Made by a program: the position numbers and the translations under genes. Shown here piece after piece: positions 31,478-43,598 of a stretch of 64,000 bases of DNA (position 1 is its first letter; each line of letters opens with the position of its first letter). The notes under the pieces are model-generated. The model saw only the letters and a list, made by a program, of their open reading frames with translations. It did no database searches and was not told where the DNA came from. The DNA comes from Alopecurus myosuroides (lineage: Eukaryota > Streptophyta > Magnoliopsida > Poales > Poaceae): assembly GCA_028641055.1 (NCBI GenBank), contig CM054057.1, forward strand, positions 580,493,940 through 580,557,939, read 5' to 3'.

Positions 31478-33113
31478 TGTTGCTGGCAGAGTTGTCATGG
31501 GAGTGGTTGCTTCTTGATGGCTCTGAATCCCCATCAATGGCGCCAGAAATTTCCTTGATGTCGTGTGTTGGGATACCCCAAGAGGAGGGTGTGATGAGAG
31601 CAACGGTAGGAAATTCCCCTTAGTTAAGAACCAAGGCTATCAATCCAGTAGGAGGAAGATGATACCAGGAAGGTTGATGCCACTGACGGTGGTGCTCGCG
31701 CTTCACCGGTGTCAGCAACAACGTGGAAACTGCACACAACACAACTTTCCCCCAACGGTACAGTGAAGTTGTCAATCTCACTGGTCTTGCTGAAAACAAA
31801 GATTAGACGTATAGTGTGGAAAATGATGTATGCTTGCAGTAAGTTAAGAAAGCAGGAAATTGTTGTGGTTTTTTTAACAGTGTGGAAAATGGACCGGGGT
31901 TCATAGGTTCACTAGTGGTGTTTCTCCATAAAAGATAGCATGTTGGGTAAATAAATTACAGCTCGGCAATTGACAAATAGAGGTTGAACCGTAGTGCACA
32001 ATATAACATGATGATTACTATGATATTTAGTAAGGGCATTAAAACAATATACATAGACCGAAATCCATCTGCATCTATGACTAATAATCCACCCTCAGGT
32101 TATCATCCAACCCCCTTAGGTATTAAGTTGAAAGCAATAGATAACTGCATTAAACAAAGTGTGTAATGTAAGCAATGATTATGCACCCGGGCACTCTCAC
32201 CGCTGTTTTCTCCCCAATGGCAACAGCACATCCTCCCCCTTCACGTTTATGTCACTCGAGCAAGGTGGTGAGGAGGCATGAACCCACTATCGATCATAAA
32301 TACTCCCTCTTGGAGTCACTAGCAACTACTTGGCCAGAGCAACCACTAGCAATGAAAAGCATGCAAGATCACAAATAGCATATGAAAATAAAGACTATAA
32401 TCAACTTGGCATAAGGTCAATATTCATCGGATCCATATAGAATTACATAAGATCAATCTCGATCATGATAGGAAGCTCACGAGATCTAAACATGGAGGCA
32501 TATGAGGAGAAGACAACCATCTAGCTACAGCTACGAACCCGTAGTCCAAGGATGAAATACTCACGCATCACTCCGGAGGCAGGCATGCATGGTGATGTAG
32601 AAGCCTCCGATGATGATCTCCTCTCCGGCAAGGTGCCGGAAACAGCTGCAGAACCCCCTGATCTAGGGTTGACGGTGACGGCGGCTGCGGAACTTTTCGG
32701 GGATTTTTTATCAGGTGCGTAGGGTTTTCCATCCGGGGGGATTAAATAGTCGAAAGGGCAAAGGCGGTGGAGCTCTAGGGGGCCCACAACCATAAGTGGC
32801 GCGGCCAGGGGGACCCGCGCCACCCTATGGTGTGGCCCCCCTGATGCCCGTCTTCGACTCTTCTTCGGTGTTCTGGATGCTTCCGGGGAAAACAGGCACT
32901 TCGGGCTTTGTGGGGTCCAATTTCGAGAATGTTTCCAGAACAACTTTCTGAAACCAAAAACAACAGAAAATAGGGAACTGGCACTTGGCATCTTGTTAAT
33001 AGGTTAGTCCCGGAAAACGTATAAAATGCTATAAATAAGTGAGAAAACAAGTAACAATTGACATAATATGATCATGGAGTATCAGAAATTATAGATACGT
33101 TGGAGACGTATCA
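31478..33113 (-). repeat. 3' LTR of W
   Basis: 1,636 bp. Starts TGTTGCTGGCAGAG and ends GAGACGTATCA before the PPT. Positions 31478-31555 are the extension, holding a degraded PBS copy (ATCAATGGCGCCAGAAA, 31533-31549). The ancestral LTR start is TGATGTCGTG at 31556. Confidence 0.85.
32749..32760 (-). promoter_or_regulatory. TATA-like box in the LTR of W
   Basis: The minus strand reads ACTATTTAATCC within the same conserved block that holds the TATA box in the X LTR. The copy in the right LTR is at 43219-43230. Confidence 0.5.
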
Positions 33114-33129
33114 AGCATCCCCAAGCTTA
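33114..33129 (-). promoter_or_regulatory. Polypurine tract of W
   Basis: Sense reads TAAGCTTGGGGATGCT directly before the LTR start TGATACGTC. Confidence 0.8.
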
Positions 33130-33187
33130 GTTCCTACTTGTTCTCGAGTTGGTAAACGATAAAACAATAATTTCTGAGGTGACATGC

Positions 33188-36100
33188 TGTGACGCCCCGA
33201 GATCGGGCACTATGCAGATTTCAGCATTCCCGCCAAAATCCACATAATAACCGATTTCAGGCTGCCACTTGTGATAACATTACAACAGTTCACGAATAAT
33301 CCACAACGACAACAGAAAAGATATATACAAGAGGACTCAAATGAGTCAAGGATACAACTGATACAATACAAAGATCCAAATAACAGCGGAAGAAACAACA
33401 TAGTGTCCGGCTACGGACAAGATACAAATTGGACTAAGAGTCCTGAAGATAACCGAGAGCGTCCAATCCCTGCCCAGGCCAAGCCGGAGGGATTCCCAAG
33501 CTAACGTCGTCAGACTTCAAACCTGTTGACTGCAATGTTGAATATGCAGCCACAAAAATGAATTCGTGGGTCAGTACGGTTAAGTACTGGCAAGGGGATA
33601 AAACCCATACTCACAAGATACCGGCGTAACCAGTCATCACAAGATACAAATACTTTGGGTACAACGGAAAGGAAGGGATTAATGCAAAGAAGCGGCAGCG
33701 GGCTGCACTAACCAACTACAGAAACACTACAACTTCCGGCTAACAGAAAGAAGATAAGAGAGCGTATCGTAACCAACTACAACTACTCACCAAAACAAAG
33801 CCATCCAATGTCACCCCCTACTAAGGAAGCAACCCAAGGATAACTCACACTGTTGGATTAATGATGGATCAAGTTATTGTGTCAATAAGACTATTACTAG
33901 TCAAGTTATTATCATTAGGTGTAAGTTGTTCTGAGTACTTGTTAGCCAGTACTTTCACCAAGTCGTCACATAACCGCGGACAACACGGCTTCTCGAGAAG
34001 ATTTATCCCTGCAGGGTGTGCAGTACCCGTACACACTCAAGCCACCAACTAAAACTTAGGTGGACTTGACACGACCCAAACCATCTCTACAACCCATCCT
34101 CGGAGCCACGGAGCTATAAGGTCCCAGCCACGCAGCCGAATACTCAGCGCAGGTGTGCAAAACTCCCGCAGGACACAACACCCCGGCACTACAGGCCTCG
34201 CCCTATATGCATCACCATCATCATAACCATCACCAGTAACCATGGGGGGCCCTCCCATTATCCAAAGGAGCAAATGGAACACCCGAACTAAGTGTGGCTC
34301 TTCGGACAAGCTGCAGATCACGTCTAAGTCGAGGGGGGTCCCATACTACCACCCGGATGCGGTGAGCACGCTCATCATGGATCAGTAGACAAGACTCTTT
34401 TCCTAATTAGGGTCGACACTAGCAGGCTTCAAAACCCTAACCCGGGCCTCCTGCCGGTGCCTTATCATCAAATTATTATTACCCAAAACATTAACATGTT
34501 GTTGATTGAATTGAAACCCAACTATCAAACTAGAACAGGTGATAAGACGGACAACAGGACTTGAGCGCAAACAACACTAAGCATGCCACTACGACACGGG
34601 GGCCAACAAGGTAAACAAGCAACAGTTAATAGGAAGTGGAAGGAAAAAAGGCTATATCATGGTTGCAAGGTAAACATATAATAGGATCGAGACTCAAGCA
34701 TCGAAACAACAGGCTAGAATAAGAGCAACGGAAAGAATCGGTAACAAGTGATGAAAGGTAGCCATATGGCAGCAAGTGAGTATACTTGCCTGAGATCCCG
34801 CAAGGTAGCAGAACTTGTCGTTGCTCACATCATCTCAACGTCCTATCCGCGAAGAAGCAACGAACTAAAAGAAACACCGGATGCAACAATTACTACTACG
34901 GCAAAAGATCCAGCATGATCCTAGTTTATATGCATGACATGGCAAGATGCAACAGGGGAAACAACTTAAGCAATTTAATCGGAACCGGAGTCCGGAGGAA
35001 TAGGAATTGGTTCATGTTGTTTATCTACCCATCAATATTAAATGTTGTTTAACATGGCGAGATAATATAAAGATGAGTTATGCAATTTTAAATGGACCCG
35101 GGACAATATTTAATTATTCCAACTCATTCCATAAGTAATTATTAGGTGATATTATTATACCCCGAAACCCACAAGATGCAATGCAAACATGATGCGATGA
35201 CATTTTAATTATAGATGATATGTTATAGAAAATAGGGCATGGGTATAGGGGTTTTAGGGTTTGGGTTCGCACGTTGGAAAGAGGATCGCCGGGGTCAACG
35301 CCGGAAACTTCGGAACGTGGAGGAAGTAGACGAAGAATGGAAGTAGACAAAGTCGTCGATGTCGTGGAAGTAGTCGACGTAGTCATAGTAGAGGAAGTAG
35401 TCGACGTCGAGGAAGTAGTCGTTCTCGTTCCGTAGCCGAGGTAGTCGTAGTAGTCGTGGGCGAGCCGCTACCGCATCGTCTTCGGGGTCAGAGGTGATCG
35501 TGACGGTCCCGGTCTTCGGGCGCGCACGAAGGCGGCCAACGCAAAACGGACATGACGAAGGCGATGTAGTCGTTCATGGTTCGTTGGGGGAGTAGTCGTG
35601 GTCGAGGTTTGGTCCGAGGTCCTCGAGGTGGCGGTACATTGTTGGCGATGATCTTGTCGATGCGGTACCGGTCGGTGTCGAACTTGTCGCCGGCAATTTG
35701 TTTGTCGGGGTCACATGGACGCTGACCGCACAGGGCACGAAGGCCCCGGCCACAACAAAAGAAACACCTGCACAGATGGGTGCCCGCGACGCACCAATTC
35801 CCTTGCGGGATTTTGTCGAACACCAACAAATGTCAGGGAATCATAGCAGAGGCCTGGACATCCTCGTCGGCGACATGAGCAGACTCGCCGGTCAGGAACA
35901 ATTCCTTTGGATCCCAATGCCGACGACAGCGTCATGTGCGGTGGGCCTTGGTGGCGAGCAGCTTGAGACCTAGTGTCACATCCAAGGTAGAGGGAGGCCA
36001 GCCGAGCCATCCCAGGAGCGCCGCGCGAACTAGCCGGCCACCTTCACCGAACGATCGGCGGGCGCGGCCTTGTCTTGTTGCTCGGACAACACGTCTGGAG

Positions 36101-36990
36101 CGACGGAAGAGGAGGGCGCCGGATCCCGCGGCCACCGGCGGTCGGCATCGGTCTTTGTTCCCGGCGAGCACTTCGAATGCAGCGGCGCCGGAACCCGCGG
36201 ACAGAAACATGGCGGCAGTGAAGGAGGTGAACGGCATCCCCGTCCGTCGCCGCTCATCCTTGATCCGTGGGCGTGGGTCTCGTGAGGAAGCTAGGGCATG
36301 GCGGCCGGCCGGGAGAGGGAGGCCAGGAGGCGGCGGAGGAGGGACGGCACCCATCCGCGCCGCGAGAGAAGCGGCAGCAGGGCCGGCCGCCGTCGGTCGG
36401 AAGAAGTGAGAGGGAGGCGGAGGGAAGGCGGAGCGACGGGAGAGGGGCAGGAGGCGGGCTGGGCTCGGGATCGAGGCAGAGGAGGGGATGGAGGCGACGG
36501 GGGGGGCAGGGAGCGAGAGGAGGACGAGGATATCGAGCGGTCGCTGCCCTCCCGTATGCGTGCGGGTGCGATTCGTGAGAGGAGTGGTGGGAGGACCCAA
36601 GTGGAAAAAAGGGAAACGGCGGGGGGGGGGGGTAAATGCGAGGGAGGGAATTATTTTTAGGGTTTGGGGGAGGGATTCGGTGGGGAGTGCGGCTGGGCCT
36701 AGCTGGGCCAGAATTTGGGCAGGCTGGCTGGCTGCTCTCCCCCTGTTTGTTTATATTTTTTTTTTGTGTTTGGTTATTTATTTATTTTCCAGAACTTGTT
36801 TAGGCAATTAAAAAAATGGATTTAAACATCAAATAAATTGCAGTGAATTTGTGAAAACATGATTTGATTAATTTCAAATAGTTTGCAAGTTTTAAACGGA
36901 TGATGATGCATGAGGATGCATGATGCTATGATGCGAAAAATAAAAAAAACAGACAATTTTTATTTTGGGGGAAAAACCCCGGGCGTTACA
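33188..36990 (-). mobile_element. Solo LTR (3.8 kb) of a long-LTR retroelement, inside W
   Basis: Starts TGTGACGCCCCGAG and ends GGGCGTTACA on the plus strand, with perfect CATGC duplications at 33183-33187 and 36991-36995. Its reverse complement follows the 4.47-kb LTR at 44429-48902: same start (TGTAACNCCCGGGG), same end (GGGCGTCACA type) and long shared blocks near the 3' end. No internal region or second LTR lies between the duplications, so it is a solo LTR left by LTR-LTR recombination. The GC-rich frames at 35900-36700 are not considered genes. Confidence 0.9.
35316..35462. repeat. Imperfect GTAGTCG / GAAGTAG tandem repeat in the solo LTR
   Basis: About 145 bp of degenerate units built on GAAGTAGTCGACG and GTAGTCGTAG. 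In the 4.47-kb LTRs the equivalent interval carries instead the tRNA-like segment and C-run, so this is a family-specific expansion. Confidence 0.6.
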
Positions 36991-36995
36991 CATGC

Positions 36996-39719
36996 TACTA
37001 ACATAAACTTGATGAATCTAATGTAAAATCATATGCACGCTGAGGTCAGTGAACTTCAAACACAAACATGATAAATAAAACTTTAATAATAAAGCACATC
37101 AATTACTTTGCATCATGAAGAGTAACTCAAATAAAGGATCATGAATAATAATGCAAAGAAAGGTAAACGTTTGTTTCAGGTATAGAGAAATCCTAGCAAA
37201 GTGATATTTCGCTAGTCCTTAAGAGTGGGGCAAAACATAAATGCCAGGACACCTTCAAAGTTCATGATGAAGACTAGAACAAATAATTTAAGAAAACATA
37301 ATATCACATTATGAAGTAATTATTGATGTTTATGGGACAAATGCACATAGAACTCAGAATGGCAAAAATGCTCTCTCAACTGTGCATAAAGTTAGAAGAT
37401 GGAGACTCAACATAAAAGTAAAAGAAAGGCCCTTCGCGGAGGGAACCAGGGATTACTCATGTGCTAGAGCTTTTATTCTATTAAACAGAGGTATTAAAAG
37501 TTTGACACTCCTCCCATCCATCTTTCACAAACCATGGCTAACCGAATCCTCGGGTGCCTGCCAACAATCACATACCGTGGAGGAGTGTCTATATTTTGGG
37601 AGATGTATGCTAATGTCAACGAATGGTAAACAGAAAATACAGTACGTCACAAGCCAACTGGATTCACAAGAGAGGCTCCCATGGTGAAGGATGCAACTGG
37701 TGTAGAAGGTCATCCCTCTTTCTCTTTTGTTTACACAATTATGCTTTGACTGATAAATCAGGGGCAAAAATAGTGAAGATACTTTGTTTGTATTATTTTG
37801 GGGCTGGGCACCCCGCTGCCAGCTCTTCTATCATTTGGATAAGCGGGTGAAGCCACTAGTCCAGGGTGTGAAATCCAATCAACAAGTGAGATAAATATTC
37901 TCTATTTACGTCCTCATGAGCAAAAATAGGAACATAAAGCAGGAGTAATTTTGAAGGTTTTAAAGGTAACGCATGAGCAATTTACTTGGAGTGGCAGTTA
38001 AATACCACATGTAGGTAGGTATGGTGGACACAATGGGAAAAACTTTGGTTTAAGGGAGTTTGGATGCACGAGTAGAGCTCATACTCAGTACAGGTGGAGG
38101 CTAGCAAAAGACTGGGAGCGACAAATCAAGAGAGCATAAGAGCCATAATCATGCATAGCGACATAAGAATCATTAATTAAAACATAAGCAGTATCACCAG
38201 TTCAAAAACTAAGTGGTCATGGAGGCTATCTGTGACTGGTTTGTAGTTATAAACATGGTGTGAGCATGCGCCAAGTCAACCAAATAAAACATTCGAAAGA
38301 GAATACCATATATTGATGCTTTACTATGACAAGAACAACTCATGAATCTTTCAAAACATATTAAACACTCTTAGCTATTTGAGGCTAATCATGGTACTCA
38401 ATAACCACAAGGATTTAAAACTAAAATAACATTTAGCGTGGCATGAAAAATTTCTAGCCGCAGTCTATACAAGCTTCTACTAGCACTGTTATAAATTCTA
38501 CTTCAAGCAACAGTTTTCTTTCTCCCAACAAGCACCATACAAAACATGCTTTAACAAAAATACTATTTATGATACAGCAAGAAAACATGAGAGTACTCAC
38601 ATAACACTACTAAAACTAACAACTCTAATAAGAGATGCATGCAAAACAGGAACTAAATAAATGCAGCAGCTAGACATAGATTAAGAATACAAAGTATTCT
38701 CATGAAAAAGCGGAGCGTGTCACTCTCCAATAAAAGAATGCTGGGGTCCAGCCAAGCTTATTTAAAAAGTAAAACAAACTGAAAGCAAAAAACAAAAACA
38801 AAGTGAAAACAAAAATAAAAGACGCTCCAAGTAAAGCACATAAGATGCGACCGAATAAAAATATAGTTTCACTAGAAGTGACCTGATAATTTGTTGATGA
38901 AGAAGGGGATGCCTTGGGCATCCCCAAGCTTAGACGCTTGAGTCCCCTTGGAATTTGCTGGCATGTACCACCGGGGCATCCCCAAGCTTAGTATTTTCAC
39001 TCTTCTTGGTCACATCATATCATCCTCTTCTCTTGACCCTTGAAAACTTCCTTCACACCAAAATTCTCACAATCTTCATTAGCAACGTTAGTGCAATTGA
39101 AATAATAAATTCACAAGGTTCAGTTTCAACACAGGTCTAACACTAAAAAACACATTATCTACTTTCACAACTTCTTTTAGAACTCTTTTTCTCAAAAGAA
39201 CACCAAAATGAAGAGATTAAGATGCAAATGCAAGAAATGGCAGAAATCTGTCAAAACAGAACAGCCGGTAAAGATCGTTTTTTTCAAAAATCTTCTGTTA
39301 CTCAAATAAAAAGGTTGTCAACTAAGAAAAGTTGCATATATAACTCAGGATTAAGCACAAAAAAACTCAGGTCATTTTGAATTTTATGTCATTTTTTACG
39401 GAATTAACAGTGGACAGCAGAAATCTGTTTCCTGCGCAGAAATCCGAAATATAGTCTCAACTTTCCACTAGAGGCTTTACTTGGCTCAACAACAAAAAAC
39501 TCAAAAGAAAAGATATAGAGGGGTTTCCAAGGAAATAGAAAACACCCAGGTGCAAAGCACACCAAAGAAAACGAAATAAAACGGGTTGAAAACAACAAAA
39601 TAAAATGGGTTGTCTCCCGGTAGCGCTTTTCTTTAAAGTCTTTCAGCTAGGCATAAAAAGGGAACTCAAGTATTTTCAAGTGAATAAGAATAAACATCAT
39701 ATCTTGCTCCAATAATAGA
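36996..39719 (-). other. Non-coding internal region of W downstream of protease
   Basis: No RT or integrase remnant. 37440-38030 matches the 3' region of Z. 38040-38500 matches 44055-44428 and 53880 onward in V. PPT-like motifs GCATCCCCAAGCTTA occur twice, at 38918-38932 and 38976-38990. The 39604-39652 segment, with GGGTTGTCTCCC, recurs in Y and V. Confidence 0.6.
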
Positions 39720-41746
39720 TTAAAAAGTTTGCTTCATCTTCTTTCTAGGGAAGTGTTCCAAACCATTCTTCAGGGGGAATTGATATTTAATACTCCCCTC
39801 TTTCATATCAATAATAGCACCAACAGTTCTAAGAAAAGGTCTTCCCAAAACAATAAGACAAGAAGCATTGCATTCAATATTCATAATAACAAAATCAACA
39901 GGGACAAGGTTAACCATAATAAGAACATCATCAATTCTACCAAGATGTTTCTTCTTAGCATTATTAGCAAGATGAACATCAGAATTACAGTGTTCCAACG
40001 GTGGTAAATCAAGCATATTATAATGCTTTCGAGGCATAACAGAGATACTAGCACCAAGATAACACAAAGAATTGCAATCAAAATCATTTAATTTTATCTT
40101 AATGATAGGCTCCCAACCATCATCTAATTTTCTAGGGATAGATGTCTCAAGTTTCAACTTTTCTTCCCTAACTTTCATGAGAGCATTGGTAATATGTTTA
40201 GTAAAGGCCATATTCATGCACTAGCATTGGGACTTCTAGCAAACTTTTCTAGAAACATAATAACTTCAGAGATATTTCAATCATCAAAATCAAAATTATT
40301 ATCATCAAAAGTAATGGGACCATTATCTCCCATACCTCTAAAAATTTCAGCACTTTTATCAGGAGTAATTTCAGCAGTTTGAGGCAATTTAGCATGTTTC
40401 ACCAAAGGAGTAGGGACTTTATTAACACCAATTACTTTACCATTGATAGTAGGAGGTTTACTAGCACTTGGAGCTTCAGTTTTACTAGTGGTTGTGATAG
40501 TGCAAACTCTAGCAATAATATTGTTTCTATCCAATTCATCTTCTCTTTCCCACCTAGCACGTAATTCAGCCATCAACCTAACATTAACATCAATTTGAAC
40601 TTGGATGGCATTCAAAGTTTTACTTTGTTTAACATCTTGTGGAAAAACCTTTAGTTTTAGAAAATCAACATCAATAGCCAGGCGATCTACTTTAGAGGCA
40701 AGAACATCTATTTTACAAAGTTTTTCCTCAACAGATTTATTAGAAGCAGTTTGTGTGCTAATAAATTCTCTAAGCAAGTTTTCAAGATCATAGGTAGAGA
40801 TTTTATTGCTATTGTAGGAGTTTCCATAAGAATTACCATAACCATTATTAGGAGGATAAGTCTTATAATTGTTTCCACCAAAATTATTTCTATAAGCATT
40901 GTTGTTAAAATTATTATTTCTAATAAAGTTCACATGAACATGCTCTTCTTGAGAAACCAAAGAGGCTAAAGGAACATTGTTAGGATCAACTTGAGATTTA
41001 CCATTAACAAGCATAGACATAATAACATCAAGCCTTTCACTTAAAGAGGAGGTTTCCTCAACAGAATTTACCTTCTTACCTTGTGGAGCTCTCTCAGTGT
41101 GCCACTCTGAATAATTTATCATCATATCATCAAGAAGCTTTGTTGCATTGCCCAAAGTGATGGACATAAAGGTACCTACAGCAGCTGAATCCAATAGGTT
41201 CCTTGAGGAGAAATTTAGTCCTGCATAAAAAGTTTGTATAATCATCCAAGTAGTCAGTCCATGAGTGGGACAGTTCTTCGCCATAGTTTTCATTCTTTCC
41301 CAAGCTTTAGCAACATGTTCATTATCAAATTGTTTAAAATTCATTATGTCACTTCTCAGGGATATAATCTTTGCAGGAGGATAATATTTTCCAATGAAAG
41401 CATCTTTACACTTAGTCCATGAATCAATACTTTTTCTAGGCAAAGATAGCAACCGTTCTTTAGCTCTTCCTCTCAAAGAGAAAGGAAATAATTCCAGTTT
41501 AGTAATATCTCCATCCACATCTTTATATTTTTGCATCTCACATAGTTCAACAAAATTATTAAGGTGGGCAGCAGCATCATCAGTGCTAATACCAGAAAAT
41601 TGCTCTTTCATCACAAGATTTAATAAAGCAGGTTTAACCTCATAGAAAGCAGCAGTAGGAGCAGGTGGAGCAATAGGTGTGCAAATAAAATCATTGTTGT
41701 TTGTGCTAGTGAAGTCACACAACTTAGTATTCTCAGAGGAACTCAT
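39720..41746 (-). pseudogene. Gag and aspartic protease of W, broken and catalytically damaged
   Basis: ATG at 41744-41746 (MSSSENTKLCDF) starts gag, open for 489 codons to a TGA at 40277-40279. It has a Retrotrans_gag core (FPFSLRGRAKERLLSLP; GKYYPPAKI) and an Asn/Tyr/Gly-rich segment in place of a CCHC zinc knuckle, none being visible. The frame continues past the TGA, and a one-base shift near 40218 leads into the protease (40217-39720). The active-site region reads SLCYLGASISVMP, with Tyr where plant Gypsy proteases have the catalytic Asp (DLGAS). The conserved ILGRPFLRT motif remains as VLGRPFLRT. Three separate lesions make it inactive. No RT follows. Confidence 0.9.
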
Positions 41747-41910
41747 TTTAGCAGAATAAAACCAAGCAAATAAATAACATCTATGAAGTAAACTAATTTT
41801 TTTGTGTTTTTGATATAGGGAAGCAAAACAAGACAAAAAATAAAAACATGACAATAAGAAAAATAAAGAGGTTGAGAGTGAGAGAATCCCCTTGCCAGGA
41901 GACTTCTTCC

Positions 41911-41928
41911 TCCCCGGCAACGGCGCCA
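41911..41928 (-). promoter_or_regulatory. Primer binding site, tRNA-Asp type (element W)
   Basis: TCCCCGGCAACGGCGCCA, a perfect 18-nt match, 10 bases from the LTR at 41939. A second, mutated copy (16 of 18) lies inside the LTR at 41989-42006 with the identical 10-base spacer GAAATTTCCT. Confidence 0.9.
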
Positions 41929-41938
41929 GAAATTTCCT

Positions 41939-43593
41939 TGTTACCGGCAGAGTTGACGAGGGAGTGGTTGCTTCTTGATGGCTTTGAATCCCAGGCAACA
42001 GCGCCAGAAATTTCCTTGATGTTGTGTGGTGGGATACCCCAAGAGGAGGGTGTGATGAGCACAGCGGTGGGAAATTCCCCTTAGTTAAGAACCAAGGTTA
42101 TCAATCCAGTAGGAGGAAGAGGATCCCAGGAAGGTTAATGCCACTGACGGTGGTGCTGGCGCTTCACAGGTGTCAGCAACAACGTGGAACCTGCACTCAA
42201 CACAACCAAAATACTTTGCCCCAACGGTACAGTGAGGTTGTCAATCTCACCGGTCTTGCTGAAAACAAAGATTAGACGTATAGTGTGGAAAATGATGTAT
42301 GCTTGCAGTAAGTAAAGAAAGCAGGAAATTGTTGTGGTTTGTTAAAAAGTGTGGAAAATGGACCGGGGTTCATAGGTTCACTAGTGGTGTCTCTCCATAA
42401 AAGATAGCATGATGGGTGAACAAATTACAGCTGGGTAATTCACAAATAGAGGTTGCACCGTAGTGCATAATATAACATGATGATTACTATGATATTTAGT
42501 GCGGGCATTATAACAATATACATAGACCGAAATCCATCTGCATCTATGACTAATAATCTACCCTCAGGTTATCATCCGAACCCCCTTAGGTATTAAGTTG
42601 CAAGCAACAGATAACTGTATTAAACAAAGTATGTAATGTAAGCAATGATTATGCACGCGGGCACACTCACCGTTGTTTTCTCCCTAATGGCAACAGCACA
42701 TCCTCCCCCTTCACGTTTCTGTCACTCGAGCAAGGTGGTGAGGAGGCATGAACCCACTATCGAGCATAAATACTCCCTCTTGGAGTCACTAGCAACTACT
42801 TGGCCAGAGCAACCACTAGCAATGGAAAGCATGCAAGATCACAAATAGCATATGCAAATAAAGACTATAATCAACTTGGCATAAGGTCAATATTCATCGG
42901 ATCCCAGCAAACACAGCATATAGAATTACATAAGATCAATCTCGATCATGATAGGCAGCTCACAAGATCTAAACATGGAGGCATATGAGGAGAAGACAAC
43001 CATCTAGCTACAGCTACGAACCCGTAGTCCAAGGATGAACTACTCACGCATCACTCCGGAGGCAGGCATGGTAATGTAGAAGCCTCGGGTGATGATCTCC
43101 TCTCTGGCAGGGTGCCGGAAACAGCTTCAGAACCCCCTGATCTATGGTTGACTGTGACGGAGGCTGCGGAACTTTTCAGAGATTTTTGATCAGGTGCCTA
43201 GGGTTTTTCATCCGAGGGGATTAAATAGGCGAAAGGGCAAAGGCGGTGGAGCTCCAGGGGCCCCACACCCATAGGTGGTGCGGCTAGGAGGGACCCACGC
43301 CACCCTATGGTGTGGCCCCCTGAAGCCCGTCTTCGACTCTCCTTCGGTGTTCTGGATGCTTCCAGGGAAAATAGGCACTTCGGGCTTTGTGGGGTCCAAT
43401 TCCGAGAATCTTTCTAGAACAACTTTTCTGAAACCAAAAACAGCAGAAAACAGGGAACTCGCACTTGGCATCTTGTTAATAGGTTAGTCCCGAAAAACGT
43501 ATAAAATGCTATAAATAAGGGAGAAAACAAGTAGCAATTGACATAATATGATCATGGAGCATCAGAAATTATAGATACGTTGGAGACGTATCA
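41939..43593 (-). repeat. 5' LTR of W
   Basis: 1,655 bp, starts TGTTACCGGCAGAG and ends GAGACGTATCA. The first 78 bp (41939-42016) are the extension shared with the other LTR. The ancestral start TGATGTTGTG is at 42017. Confidence 0.85.
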
Positions 43594-43598
43594 CGTGC

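Larger units (their letters stand above)
31478..43593 (-). mobile_element. Element W: Gypsy gag-protease element without polymerase, containing a solo LTR
   Basis: Bounded by LTRs 31478-33113 and 41939-43593, flanked by CGTGT (31473-31477) and CGTGC (43594-43598), a target duplication with one change. Internal region about 5.0 kb without the solo-LTR insertion, carrying PBS, gag and a protease ORF, then 2.7 kb of non-coding sequence and the PPT. RT, RNase H and integrase are absent, with no remnant, so W must have moved with enzymes from another element. Both LTRs include a 78-bp extension that contains a second PBS-like sequence. Confidence 0.87.

Noticed and set aside
35932..36660. Overlapping long frames on both strands (222, 157, 120 and 107 codons)
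   Set aside because: GC-rich purine/pyrimidine-skewed LTR sequence with open frames in nearly every phase, as expected by chance at this composition.
33188..36990. The 3.8-kb unit as an autonomous DNA transposon
   Set aside because: 5-bp duplications, TG...CA ends and alignment with the 4.47-kb LTR show it is a solo LTR.
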